Assembly: GCF_001279725.1 (NCBI RefSeq)
Contig: NZ_LGDE01000435.1
Span: 1-39,120 of the forward strand
Reading direction: 5' to 3'
Length of the DNA: 39,120 nt
DNA from: Streptomyces sp. WM4235
GTDB taxonomy: Bacteria > Actinomycetota > Actinomycetes > Streptomycetales > Streptomycetaceae
Below, piece after piece: positions 32,950 through 39,120 of the stretch. The position numbers and the translations under genes are program-made. Positions within the stretch are counted from its first letter, which is position 1, and every line of letters starts with the position of its first letter. Below the pieces are notes generated by a model. That model saw only the letters and a list, made by a program, of their open reading frames with translations, did no database searches and was not told the DNA's origin.

Positions 32950-33276
32950 ATGAAGCGCTCGGTCACACCCCTTCCCGAATCCGAGGAACGCCGCAGAGTA
33001 CGAGGCCGGCGGGCCGCATACGACTACGACCGCCGGGAGCAGGAGGCCGCCGACGAGATGAGGGCGCAACCGACCCAGCGCGAAACCTCCTTCGCGCTCC
33101 CCGCCGCGCGACGATGGTGCCCCCACTGCGGAGACCGCATCACCTGCAGCGGCTACGCCCGGCTCGGGGCCCTGCCACTGCCGGGCCAGGACTCCGACCT
33201 CGTCCCGCGCCTACCCGCCGACCGGCCCGCCTGCCGCGCGGTGGCCGGCCACCCGCTGCCCGGCGAGGACGAATGA
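32950..33276 (+). CDS. Small protein with zinc-ribbon-like CxxC pair
   Basis: 108 aa from the ATG at 32950; no clear SD. The N-terminus is charged and helical (SEERRRVRGRRAAYDYDRRE). The centre has WCPHCGDRITCSGYAR with three cysteines in a CxxC..C arrangement that could bind zinc together with one more ligand. The C-terminus is Pro-rich and less convincing, so a late frameshift is possible. Similar arrangements occur in small linear-plasmid proteins; I cannot assign a function. The stop overlaps an ATG in the next frame, and the next SD-supported start (33345) follows 69 bp later. Confidence 0.5.
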   Translation: MKRSVTPLPESEERRRVRGRRAAYDYDRREQEAADEMRAQPTQRETSFALPAARRWCPHCGDRITCSGYARLGALPLPGQDSDLVPRLPADRPACRAVAGHPLPGEDE

Positions 33277-33344
33277 CCGCCGAAGTCCTCCGCGGCCGAC
33301 ACGGCGACGGCTGCCGTGCAGGGGAGTCCCGCCGGGAGGAGCCC

Positions 33345-33854
33345 GTGAGCGCCCAGCCCGAGCACACGCCCATCCCGTCGTACCGCCCGCACCCGACGCC
33401 CCGGCCGAACTCCTGCCCCCAACTGCGCACCGACCGACGCGCCGCGCAGTGGGCGCCGGCCTTCGAACGGGAGTGGGCGGCCGCGCCGGCGGAGTCCCGT
33501 CGGACGTTCTCCCTCGGCGGGCTGTACGAGGTCTTCCAGGACTGGCAGGGCCGCCTCGCGCACGCCCTCGGTCGACGCAGCAGGCGTGCACCCGTAGCCG
33601 CAGTGCGCCGGGGCCGCCCATTCCTGATGTCACCCCGGAGCCGCGAGAGCAGTGTCCCGGGCGAGCGGTGTCCCGGGCGAGCGACCACGCCGTGGCGTCC
33701 GGAAGCGGTGGGGTGCCGTCCCGGAAACCACGGTCGGCCGGCGCTGTTCAGTGGCCGGGCCAGGCTGAGCGACCCCTGCCGCTCAGAGGCGGACGGTACG
33801 ACCCGCCTGGCCGAGGAACTCGCGGTCCCCTCGAAGAGCCGCGACAACAACTAG
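33345..33854 (+). CDS. Hypothetical plasmid-type protein, C-terminus probably frameshifted
   Basis: 169 aa from the GTG at 33345, GGAGGA just upstream. The N-terminal 70 residues look real: PIPSYRPHPTPRPNSCPQLR, QWAPAFEREWAAA, then RRTFSLGGLYEVFQDWQGRL. This matches small actinobacterial proteins located near mobile elements. After QGRLA the frame becomes Arg/Ser-rich. Another frame at the same point reads SRTPSVDAAGV, closer to the expected continuation, so a frameshift near 33555 is likely. Function unknown. Confidence 0.45.
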   Translation: MSAQPEHTPIPSYRPHPTPRPNSCPQLRTDRRAAQWAPAFEREWAAAPAESRRTFSLGGLYEVFQDWQGRLAHALGRRSRRAPVAAVRRGRPFLMSPRSRESSVPGERCPGRATTPWRPEAVGCRPGNHGRPALFSGRARLSDPCRSEADGTTRLAEELAVPSKSRDNN

Positions 33855-33887
33855 ACTCAGATATCTGATCAGACTTGCATATGCGGT
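33850..33887. promoter_or_regulatory. AT-rich palindromic island upstream of the HTH-polymerase cassette
   Basis: Within about 40 bp lie CAGATATCTG (10-bp perfect palindrome, near 33857), the overlapping TGATCA, and GCATATGC (8-bp palindrome, near 33877). Base composition drops far below the surroundings. It is 55-90 bp upstream of the ATG at 33942, where promoter and operator are expected. Confidence 0.5.
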
Positions 33888-33941
33888 GGGTCTGCCGATA
33901 GCGTCCAAGCGCGGCAACGCCCGGATCCGAGGAGGCAGGAC

Positions 33942-34544
33942 ATGCTGCTCACCACCGGACAGGCCGCAGAGGAACTGGGCTGTGCGATTACCACTTACCG
34001 GCGTCTCATCAGGGCAGGCGTACTTCCCGGCCTGACCCGGCGCGGTGTTCGCGTGATGACACCCCTCTGGGTCGTTCAGGCACTGCGACAACGCACCCTT
34101 GCCCCCGTGGATCGCCTGGACACCGACCTTCTCGGGGTCCTACGTGTCGACGCGGCACGCCAGGTCCAGGACACCGGCCGGAAGTGGACCGGCTACGCAG
34201 CAGACCTCGGCCCCGATGACCTTCTCGAGGGCTTGAGGGGCTGGTGGCGCTGCGATGCTGCCAGCGTGGCGGCCGGGGGAGTGCTGCCGGTGACGGTGTC
34301 AGGCTACGTGGTCGCCGTCCTGACCGGCCTGGACAGGTGGGAGAAGGGAGACGGCGGGCGGCACACATTTCCGGACGCGGTTCTTGCCGGACACGTCACC
34401 GACCTGGCCACCCCTACGAAGCACGTGACCGCACCGCGAGAAACCGACCGGGACATCGCGGACCTCCTCCTGGGCGCCCGCTTGCCCTCACAGTCGAGCG
34501 GCGCGATCGCGTACGTCTCCACTCATGGCAGTACCGCCAACTGA
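33942..34544 (+). CDS. Excisionase/MerR-like HTH DNA-binding protein
   Basis: 200 aa, ATG with GGAGG 7 bases upstream. Residues 1-45 form a MerR- or Xis-type helix-turn-helix: LLTTGQAAEELGCAITTYRR, LIRAGVLPGLTRRGVRVM. Residues 50-200 have no close family I know; they are mixed helix and strand with ADLGPDDLLEGLRGWWRC and VLPVTVSGYVVAVLTGLDRW. It may bind the palindromic island upstream to control the cassette or replicon. It overlaps the polymerase-like frame by position only: the next supported start is 34567, 22 bp after its stop. Confidence 0.75.
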   Translation: MLLTTGQAAEELGCAITTYRRLIRAGVLPGLTRRGVRVMTPLWVVQALRQRTLAPVDRLDTDLLGVLRVDAARQVQDTGRKWTGYAADLGPDDLLEGLRGWWRCDAASVAAGGVLPVTVSGYVVAVLTGLDRWEKGDGGRHTFPDAVLAGHVTDLATPTKHVTAPRETDRDIADLLLGARLPSQSSGAIAYVSTHGSTAN

Positions 34545-34566
34545 CCTGCAGGCACTAGGGATCGTG

Positions 34567-36825
34567 ATGGACGCAAAGACCTACACCGCACAGCTGGCCG
34601 AGCTGCGTGCCCTGCGTGACGAGATCAAGAAGACCCGGGCCACCCTCGCCAAACTCGAGTCGGACCGTGCCCGGCAGATCACCGCGCTGGCCGGATACGA
34701 GAAGGCGAAGGCAGAGCGCATCGCGCCCGCGGCCGGACTCAGCCTTGGCGACATCGTGGCGATCGCTCCCATCCTCGCCCCCGACCAGCTCACCCACCCC
34801 GCACCAACAGCTCCGATCGGCACCGCCGTTTCAACCCCCGAATCCGCCGAGGAGACGGCACTGCCCAGCGGCAGCGAACCCGCACAGGCCCAGGCAGCCA
34901 CGGTCGCCCCGGCCATGACCCGTTCGGCCCCTGGACCAGCAGCGCAACCCGAACCTCCCGCACCAGCCCCTTCTGTGCCGCCGGCAGCACCAACTCAGTC
35001 CGCACCCGCACCCGCACCTGTACCCGCACCTCTCGCGGCTCACGAAGCGCAGGCTCACGAAGCGCCGCAGGCTCACGAAGCGCAGGCTCACGAAGCGCCG
35101 CAGGCTCACGAAGCGCAGGCTCACGAAGCGCAGCGCACCCTTCCCGCGATCCCTGAAGGCCCCGACGGAGATCGCTGGTTCGACCACACCGCGAACCTTT
35201 CCTCCACACACCCGAACTTCACCCAGCAGGCCCGCAGCACAGTCTTCCTGGACACCGCGACCGGTGTGCTGGTCCACCGTGACCAGACGCTCCGCCTCGA
35301 CCTCCGGACCGCCGACGCCGGAGAAATCCTCAACGGTGTCTTCCGTGTCCTGCCCGACGGCGTCGAACGGATCTACATCACCGCAGGCGCCCCCTGGCAC
35401 CGGCAGGCCGACCGGTACCCCTTCCTCAAGGACGCCGTCGGAGCCTGGCTGAACGCCCCCACACCCGGGTGGCGCACCGACACCGGCCGCGGCAAGGACC
35501 GTATGGCCGGCCATTTCGTCCACCCCCGCAACCCCGTCGGCCGCTACCAGCGCGAACAGGGCGACCAGCATGTCGAAATCCGCTCGGCTGGAGAGTGGTT
35601 CGACACGGAGGGCACCGAACCCACCGTCATCCGTGACGCGTTCGTCCTCCTCTGGAAGGCCCTGCGCCGCCACTGGCCCGACGCCGTCCTGATGGGCTCA
35701 CCGTCTCAGACGGGCCGTGACCTGTGGACCCGCACCATCCCGACCAAGGGCCAGTACGCGGATGGCTACCCCGTCCTGTCCGAAGAGCTCCGCGGCCTTT
35801 TCCACGCGACGGCCGGGCAGGGCCGCACCGAGCTCATCACCCCGCCGCGCGTCCCCGCAGAGCTGCCCGCCCTGGTCGAATACGACCGGACCTTCGCCTA
35901 CGCCAAACACACCTGGAAAGCCGGCGTCGGCACCCCCCGCCGTGTCACCGCCGCCACGTTCGCGTCCTGGTCGCAGAAGGAACAGACCAAGGCCTTGTTC
36001 GCCTGCGGACACTGGCACGTCCGCGTCACCGTCCCCGACACCTGGAAACACGTCGGGATCCTTCCCGCACCCGCCCCCGGCGACCGTGCCTGGCACTACC
36101 CCGCGACGCCCGGCACCACGTTCACGACCTGGGCCGGCGGACCCGAAATCCACACCGCGCTGTCCAACCCCATGCAGCCCTGGAAGATCGAGATCCTCGA
36201 CGGGATCCTCTTCGACGACGGGAAGCCCCTGGACGACTGGTCGAAGAAGCTGAAGGAAGCCTGGTCCTCCCTCACCGCCCAGGCCGCCCTCAACGGCGAC
36301 CCCGCCCAGCGCACCGCAGCCCGCCTCGCCGCACGGGCGGTCCGAGCGATCCTCCTCTACGGCATCGGCGCCTTCGCTCAACGACCCCGCACCGTCACCG
36401 GCACCACCCCCCGCACCGCGGAACGCGACGTCCCCGACGACGCCGAGATCATCGGCTTCGACGACGAGACCATCACCTGGCAGCGCCCCACCGGCTTCAC
36501 CCGAGACCCCAACGCCCACCCCGAATGGGCCGCCCACATCTGGTCCTCCGCACGCGCCGCACTCCTGTCCCAGCGCCACCGTGACGACGACATTTCCGCC
36601 GGAGCCCTCCACGCCCCGCCCGGCACCGTCGTCGCCTTCCGTACCGACGCCGTCTACCTCACCCAACCGCAGCCCTGGCCCTACCACGGGCAGCCAGGCG
36701 ACTACCTGAACAAGGGCCACCTCACCGGCCCGGTCACAGCTCCCACCACTGAGGAAGAGCTCCTGACCCTGCGCGACATCGGCCGCTCCACGCTTCAGGC
36801 CACACCCATCACCGAGGGGGCCTGA
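34567..36825 (+). CDS. Divergent family-B DNA polymerase-like protein
   Basis: 752 aa from the ATG at 34567 (AGGG 7 bases upstream); an ATG at 34525 has no SD and overlaps the previous gene. Residues 5-50 are coiled coil (LRALRDEIKKTRATLAKLES). Residues 75-190 are Pro/Ala-rich, ending in A-H-E-A-(P)Q repeats. Residues 205-385 may be the exonuclease-like domain. Polymerase-like motifs follow: A at 437-457 (VEYDRTFAYA ... GVGTP, for D-x-x-S-L-Y-P); B at 583-603 (AARAVRAILLYGIGAF, for K-x3-N-S-x-YG); PEWAAHIWSSARAAL near 652-666 (for the I-T-x-x-A-R helix); C at about 690-698 (AFRTDAVYL, for D-T-D-S). Both last catalytic Asp positions survive, though the first Asp of motif C is Arg. Possibly a protein-primed-type replicase relative. 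Its stop overlaps the next ATG by one base. Confidence 0.6.
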   Translation: MDAKTYTAQLAELRALRDEIKKTRATLAKLESDRARQITALAGYEKAKAERIAPAAGLSLGDIVAIAPILAPDQLTHPAPTAPIGTAVSTPESAEETALPSGSEPAQAQAATVAPAMTRSAPGPAAQPEPPAPAPSVPPAAPTQSAPAPAPVPAPLAAHEAQAHEAPQAHEAQAHEAPQAHEAQAHEAQRTLPAIPEGPDGDRWFDHTANLSSTHPNFTQQARSTVFLDTATGVLVHRDQTLRLDLRTADAGEILNGVFRVLPDGVERIYITAGAPWHRQADRYPFLKDAVGAWLNAPTPGWRTDTGRGKDRMAGHFVHPRNPVGRYQREQGDQHVEIRSAGEWFDTEGTEPTVIRDAFVLLWKALRRHWPDAVLMGSPSQTGRDLWTRTIPTKGQYADGYPVLSEELRGLFHATAGQGRTELITPPRVPAELPALVEYDRTFAYAKHTWKAGVGTPRRVTAATFASWSQKEQTKALFACGHWHVRVTVPDTWKHVGILPAPAPGDRAWHYPATPGTTFTTWAGGPEIHTALSNPMQPWKIEILDGILFDDGKPLDDWSKKLKEAWSSLTAQAALNGDPAQRTAARLAARAVRAILLYGIGAFAQRPRTVTGTTPRTAERDVPDDAEIIGFDDETITWQRPTGFTRDPNAHPEWAAHIWSSARAALLSQRHRDDDISAGALHAPPGTVVAFRTDAVYLTQPQPWPYHGQPGDYLNKGHLTGPVTAPTTEEELLTLRDIGRSTLQATPITEGA
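35038..35133 (+). repeat. In-frame tandem repeat AHEAQ / AHEAPQ
   Basis: Six units, alternating 15 bp (GCTCACGAAGCGCAG) and 18 bp (the same plus CCG), encode AHEAQ, AHEAPQ, AHEAQ, AHEAPQ, AHEAQ, AHEAQ. All units preserve frame. The repeats lie in the linker between the coiled coil and the polymerase-like region. Unit identity at DNA level suggests copy number can change by slippage without a frameshift. Confidence 0.9.
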
Positions 36826-37541
36826 TGCCACCCCGCGGCCGACGACGCGCACCCGAACCGCAACGCAATGCAGCAGCCCGCCTCGCAGACCAGCTCCAGG
36901 CCGCCGGCTACACCAAACGTGACATCGCCCGCATCATCAACCGCGACCCCTCACTCGTCTCCCAGTTCTACACAAAGAACAAAGGGGCCGCATTCGTCCC
37001 CGCCCTCACACAAGTGCTCGCCGCCGTCCAGACCGCAGGCATCAGTGACATCGCCGAACTCGCCGCCATCGCGGCCGGACACATCACCCGCCGCACCACC
37101 TCGACCGGTACGAAAGCGCGCGTCCGCACCAAAGCGCTCCTCATCACCCCCACCGGCACCGGCACCGGCCGCGCCGGCGTACAAGCCATCGCCTCCGGAT
37201 CCACCCGCCTGCGCCCCTTGATCGCCGAGGCGGCCCGCCAAGGCCTCCGTCTTGCCTTCACCGTGCGCATGGCCAGGGCGGACTTCCTCCACGCCTCCGG
37301 CAGCCGAACCGACTCGCCGGGCATCCGCCGAGACGTCATCCAGCGCACCGACCACACCGAAGAACGCTCCTACGGCTCGGCCACCACCGGCGGGTTCGCG
37401 GCCACCGACTTCGCCCACCGCGTCGACCGAAACGGCGGAGACGTCACCGCGGCAGTCCACGAATGGCTCGTCGAAACCGGCCGCATCCGCCCGGACGCCC
37501 ACATCGTGCACCTCGAGATCCGTACCTGGCGGCCACGCTGA
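36825..37541 (+). CDS. HTH protein coupled to the polymerase-like gene
   Basis: 238 aa; the ATG overlaps the TGA of the polymerase-like gene (TGATG), so translation is coupled. After a basic start (PRGRRRAPEPQRNAAARLAD), residues 25-65 form an HTH: QLQAAGYTKRDIARIINRDP, SLVSQFYTKNKGAAFVPALT. Residues 95-238 form a beta-rich domain with GRAGVQAIASGSTRLRPLIA, LAFTVRMARADF, VIQRTDHTEERSYGSATTGG and HIVHLEIRTW. It is basic overall. I have seen this architecture only as hypothetical actinobacterial mobile-element proteins. A role as origin or end-binding partner of the polymerase-like protein is possible (inference). Confidence 0.75.
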   Translation: MPPRGRRRAPEPQRNAAARLADQLQAAGYTKRDIARIINRDPSLVSQFYTKNKGAAFVPALTQVLAAVQTAGISDIAELAAIAAGHITRRTTSTGTKARVRTKALLITPTGTGTGRAGVQAIASGSTRLRPLIAEAARQGLRLAFTVRMARADFLHASGSRTDSPGIRRDVIQRTDHTEERSYGSATTGGFAATDFAHRVDRNGGDVTAAVHEWLVETGRIRPDAHIVHLEIRTWRPR

Positions 37542-37620
37542 GGCAGGATCGGTTCGACCCTTGCAGATCTCCTGAGCGCGGGTCGACAGGACCAGGACGA
37601 CAGGAAGCCCGTGCCGCCAA

Positions 37621-37650
37621 CAAGTCACAACAGGTCACGGCAGGTCAAGG
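37621..37650. repeat. Three phased 10-bp direct repeats
   Basis: CAAGTCACAA, CAGGTCACGG and CAGGTCAAGG follow one another without gaps, consensus CARGTCAMRR. A 10-bp period places each on the same face of the helix, like short iterons. Confidence 0.65.
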
Positions 37651-37750
37651 GCCCGGCCGTATCCGGAGCCCGGCGCACACATGCGAGAAGGGTGCGGAGT
37701 TGCGGGGGTACTGCAGACGCGCGGGGCCCGGTCCGACGCTCGCGCCCGGG

Positions 37751-37781
37751 CCTTGCTACCTGGACGTCCGGCCTTGCTACC
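37751..37781. repeat. Spaced direct repeat CCTTGCTACC
   Basis: CCTTGCTACC occurs at 37751-37760 and 37772-37781, starts 21 bp apart, i.e. two helical turns. It is 90-120 bp upstream of the helicase start. Confidence 0.65.
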
Positions 37782-37871
37782 GGGAGCCTCAGCATGTCCT
37801 CGGCCACCCCGGCGACCACCGCATCCGTGGCACGCAAGTGAACCGTCCCGACCACAACCGGCAGGGAGAGC

Positions 37872-39120
37872 ATGCCGACCGTCGACATTGAACTACGCCC
37901 GCATCAGAAGGAAGCGGTCACAGCCGCGGTCAAAACCTTGCGGGTCCACCCCCGCGCGAGCGTGATCGCGGCCTGCGGTACCGGGAAGACGCTGATCGCC
38001 GCCCGGACCGCCGCTCGTATCGCACCTCGCGGGCGGGTCCTGGTCCTGGTCCCGACGCTGGACCTGCTCTCCCAGACAGTGCGTTCCTGGCACGCCGCCG
38101 GCCAGAGGGGCCAGGCGGTAGCCGTCTGCTCCGCCCGCCAGGCGATGGAGCACCCTTCGGCCGGCGACCTCCCGATGACGACGAAGCCGGTCGAGCTGTC
38201 CGAACTCGCCCCGACCACTGGCCCGGTAACGGTCTACGCGACCTACGCCTCCCTGCCCACGGTCATCGCCGCCCATCGCGACCACCGTCTGCCGCCCTGG
38301 GACCTTGTCATCGTCGACGAGGCCCACCGCACCGCCGGCCGTCTCGGCAAGGCCTGGGCCGGGATCCACCACGACGATGAGGTTCCCGCCGCCCGCCGCC
38401 TCTATCTCACCGCGACCCCCCGCGTCTGGGACCCCGACACCGACGACAGCGACACCCCCGTCGCCTCCATGGACGACGAAACCCTCTTCGGCCCCATCGC
38501 CTGGCGTCTCACCCTCTCCGACGCCATCGACCTCGGTCTCCTCGCCGACTACCAGATCCTCGTCCCCGTCATCCAGGACACCGACCTGCGCGACTGGCTC
38601 GCCACCAGCCCCGGCGCAGGCGCCGACGGCCTACGCCTCGCCGGGCACCAGGTCGCCGTCCTGCGTGCCATCCACGACCACCGGCTGCGCCGCGTCCTGA
38701 CCTTCCACCACCGCGTTTCCGACGCCCGTGCGTTCGCCACCACCCTCCCCGACACCGCAGCGGCGCTCCCCGCCGACCTGCGGCCCGAAGGCTTGTGGAC
38801 GCAGTGGATCAGCGGCGCCCCCCCCCCCCCCCCCCGCCGCCGCATCCTCCTCGACGTCGCCACCCACCCTCACCTCGAACACCCCGCAGTCCTGTCCAAC
38901 GCCCGCGTCCTCGGTGAAGGCATCGACGTCCCCGCCATCGACGCCGTCGTCTTCGCCGACCCCAAGAACAGCCCCGTCGACACCGTCCAGGCCGTCGGCC
39001 GCGCCCTACGACAATCCCCCGGCGCCGGCAAGAAGGCCACACTCATCGTCCCCGTCTACCTCACCCCCGACGAAGACCCCGACGACCTCCTCAGCGCCGA
39101 TGCCTACACCCCCCTGTGGC
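37872..39120 (+). CDS. DEAD/DEAH-box helicase, C-terminus beyond window
   Basis: At least 416 aa, ATG with AGGGAG just upstream; open to the window end. SF2 helicase of the type III restriction or plasmid-helicase style. An N-terminal Q-like motif LRPHQKEAV is followed by Walker A ACGTGKT (about residues 37-43), VLVLVPTLDLLSQT, VYATYASL, DEAH box IVDEAH and motif III LTATPRV. Then motif IV-like RVLTFHHRVSDARAF, and motifs V/VI LGEGIDVPAIDAVVF and QAVGRALRQ. Between SGA and RRRILLDVA lies a five-proline tract encoded by a run of 18 C; the frame is kept. Homologues on Streptomyces arms often carry helicase-associated repeats further on. Probably plasmid or end maintenance, or defence. Confidence 0.88.
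   Translation, partial: MPTVDIELRPHQKEAVTAAVKTLRVHPRASVIAACGTGKTLIAARTAARIAPRGRVLVLVPTLDLLSQTVRSWHAAGQRGQAVAVCSARQAMEHPSAGDLPMTTKPVELSELAPTTGPVTVYATYASLPTVIAAHRDHRLPPWDLVIVDEAHRTAGRLGKAWAGIHHDDEVPAARRLYLTATPRVWDPDTDDSDTPVASMDDETLFGPIAWRLTLSDAIDLGLLADYQILVPVIQDTDLRDWLATSPGAGADGLRLAGHQVAVLRAIHDHRLRRVLTFHHRVSDARAFATTLPDTAAALPADLRPEGLWTQWISGAPPPPPRRRILLDVATHPHLEHPAVLSNARVLGEGIDVPAIDAVVFADPKNSPVDTVQAVGRALRQSPGAGKKATLIVPVYLTPDEDPDDLLSADAYTPLW
38818..38835. repeat. 18-C homopolymer inside the helicase gene
   Basis: A run of 18 consecutive C interrupts the helicase between SGA and RRRILLD and encodes five extra prolines. With the length seen here the downstream frame is the correct helicase frame; a gain or loss of one or two bases would destroy it. 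Either a slippage-prone tract or a sequencing or assembly artefact. Confidence 0.8.

Larger units (their letters stand above)
37542..37871. other. 330-bp non-coding gap with short direct repeats
   Basis: Lies between the HTH gene and the helicase. No convincing gene. It contains three consecutive 10-bp units at 37621-37650 and a spaced 10-bp repeat at 37751-37781 (listed separately). It is a candidate site for replication or regulatory protein binding. Confidence 0.5.

Noticed and set aside
1..39120. tRNA, rRNA or CRISPR arrays
   Set aside because: I looked for cloverleaf-like GC stems with GTTCGAATC-type T-arms and for regularly spaced repeats of 25-40 bp; none was convincing. The repeats present are tandem or short and lack spacers.

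Overview
The window comes from a high-GC actinomycete, almost certainly Streptomyces or a close relative. Third codon positions are strongly G/C, GTG and TTG starts are common, SD sequences are GGAGG-like, and several families are typical of Streptomyces accessory DNA (Tap/Tpg-like remnants, DUF4262, PPOX, a GH95 enzyme with a ricin-type domain). It reads as chromosome-arm or linear-plasmid DNA: intact operons alternate with transposase pieces and broken genes.

Region 1 (1-7.4 kb). The left edge cuts a fasciclin-domain gene. A secreted hypothetical protein, tandem repeats and an IS5-type transposase scrap follow. Next is a divergent pair, a TetR regulator and an alpha/beta-hydrolase, with two 16-bp operator-like boxes between them. 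Then come a DUF4240 gene stopped by one amber codon, a frameshifted ISL3-type transposase, a small conserved protein, and a tyrosine recombinase whose C-terminus looks borrowed from another recombinase family.

Region 2 (7.4-13.8 kb). The C-terminal half of an NRPS adenylation domain abuts an unrelated antisense fragment and is translationally coupled to a phosphopantetheinyl transferase. A tight five-gene operon follows: winged-helix regulator, small membrane/coiled-coil protein, sensor-domain membrane protein, ABC ATPase and FtsX-like permease. It ends in a strong hairpin terminator.

Region 3 (14-19.3 kb). A DUF4262 protein, a 2OG-Fe(II) dioxygenase, a small unknown protein, and a convergent Tat-exported GH95 glycosidase with a C-terminal ricin-type domain.

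Region 4 (19.6-29.2 kb). Four consecutive large minus-strand genes encode proteins of 379, 1151, 745 and 847 aa. None has a signal peptide or a recognisable catalytic motif. The first gene of the operon resembles DUF6603 proteins. This is the best candidate here for an undescribed multi-protein system.

Region 5 (29.8-39.1 kb). A plasmid-like module: a small HTH-like protein, scraps of XRE and AraC regulators, a decayed Tap C-terminus, a small wHTH-type protein, a multiply broken Tpg-like terminal-protein gene, a PPOX protein and two small plasmid-type genes. Then comes an apparently intact cassette: an excisionase-like HTH protein, a 752-aa protein carrying what look like divergent family-B DNA polymerase motifs A, B and C, a translationally coupled HTH protein, and a DEAD/DEAH helicase that runs off the right edge and contains an 18-C homopolymer. 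The polymerase-like gene beside terminal-protein remnants suggests replication or end maintenance of a linear element. That link is inference.

All family assignments are made by eye from motifs and memory; no database search was run.
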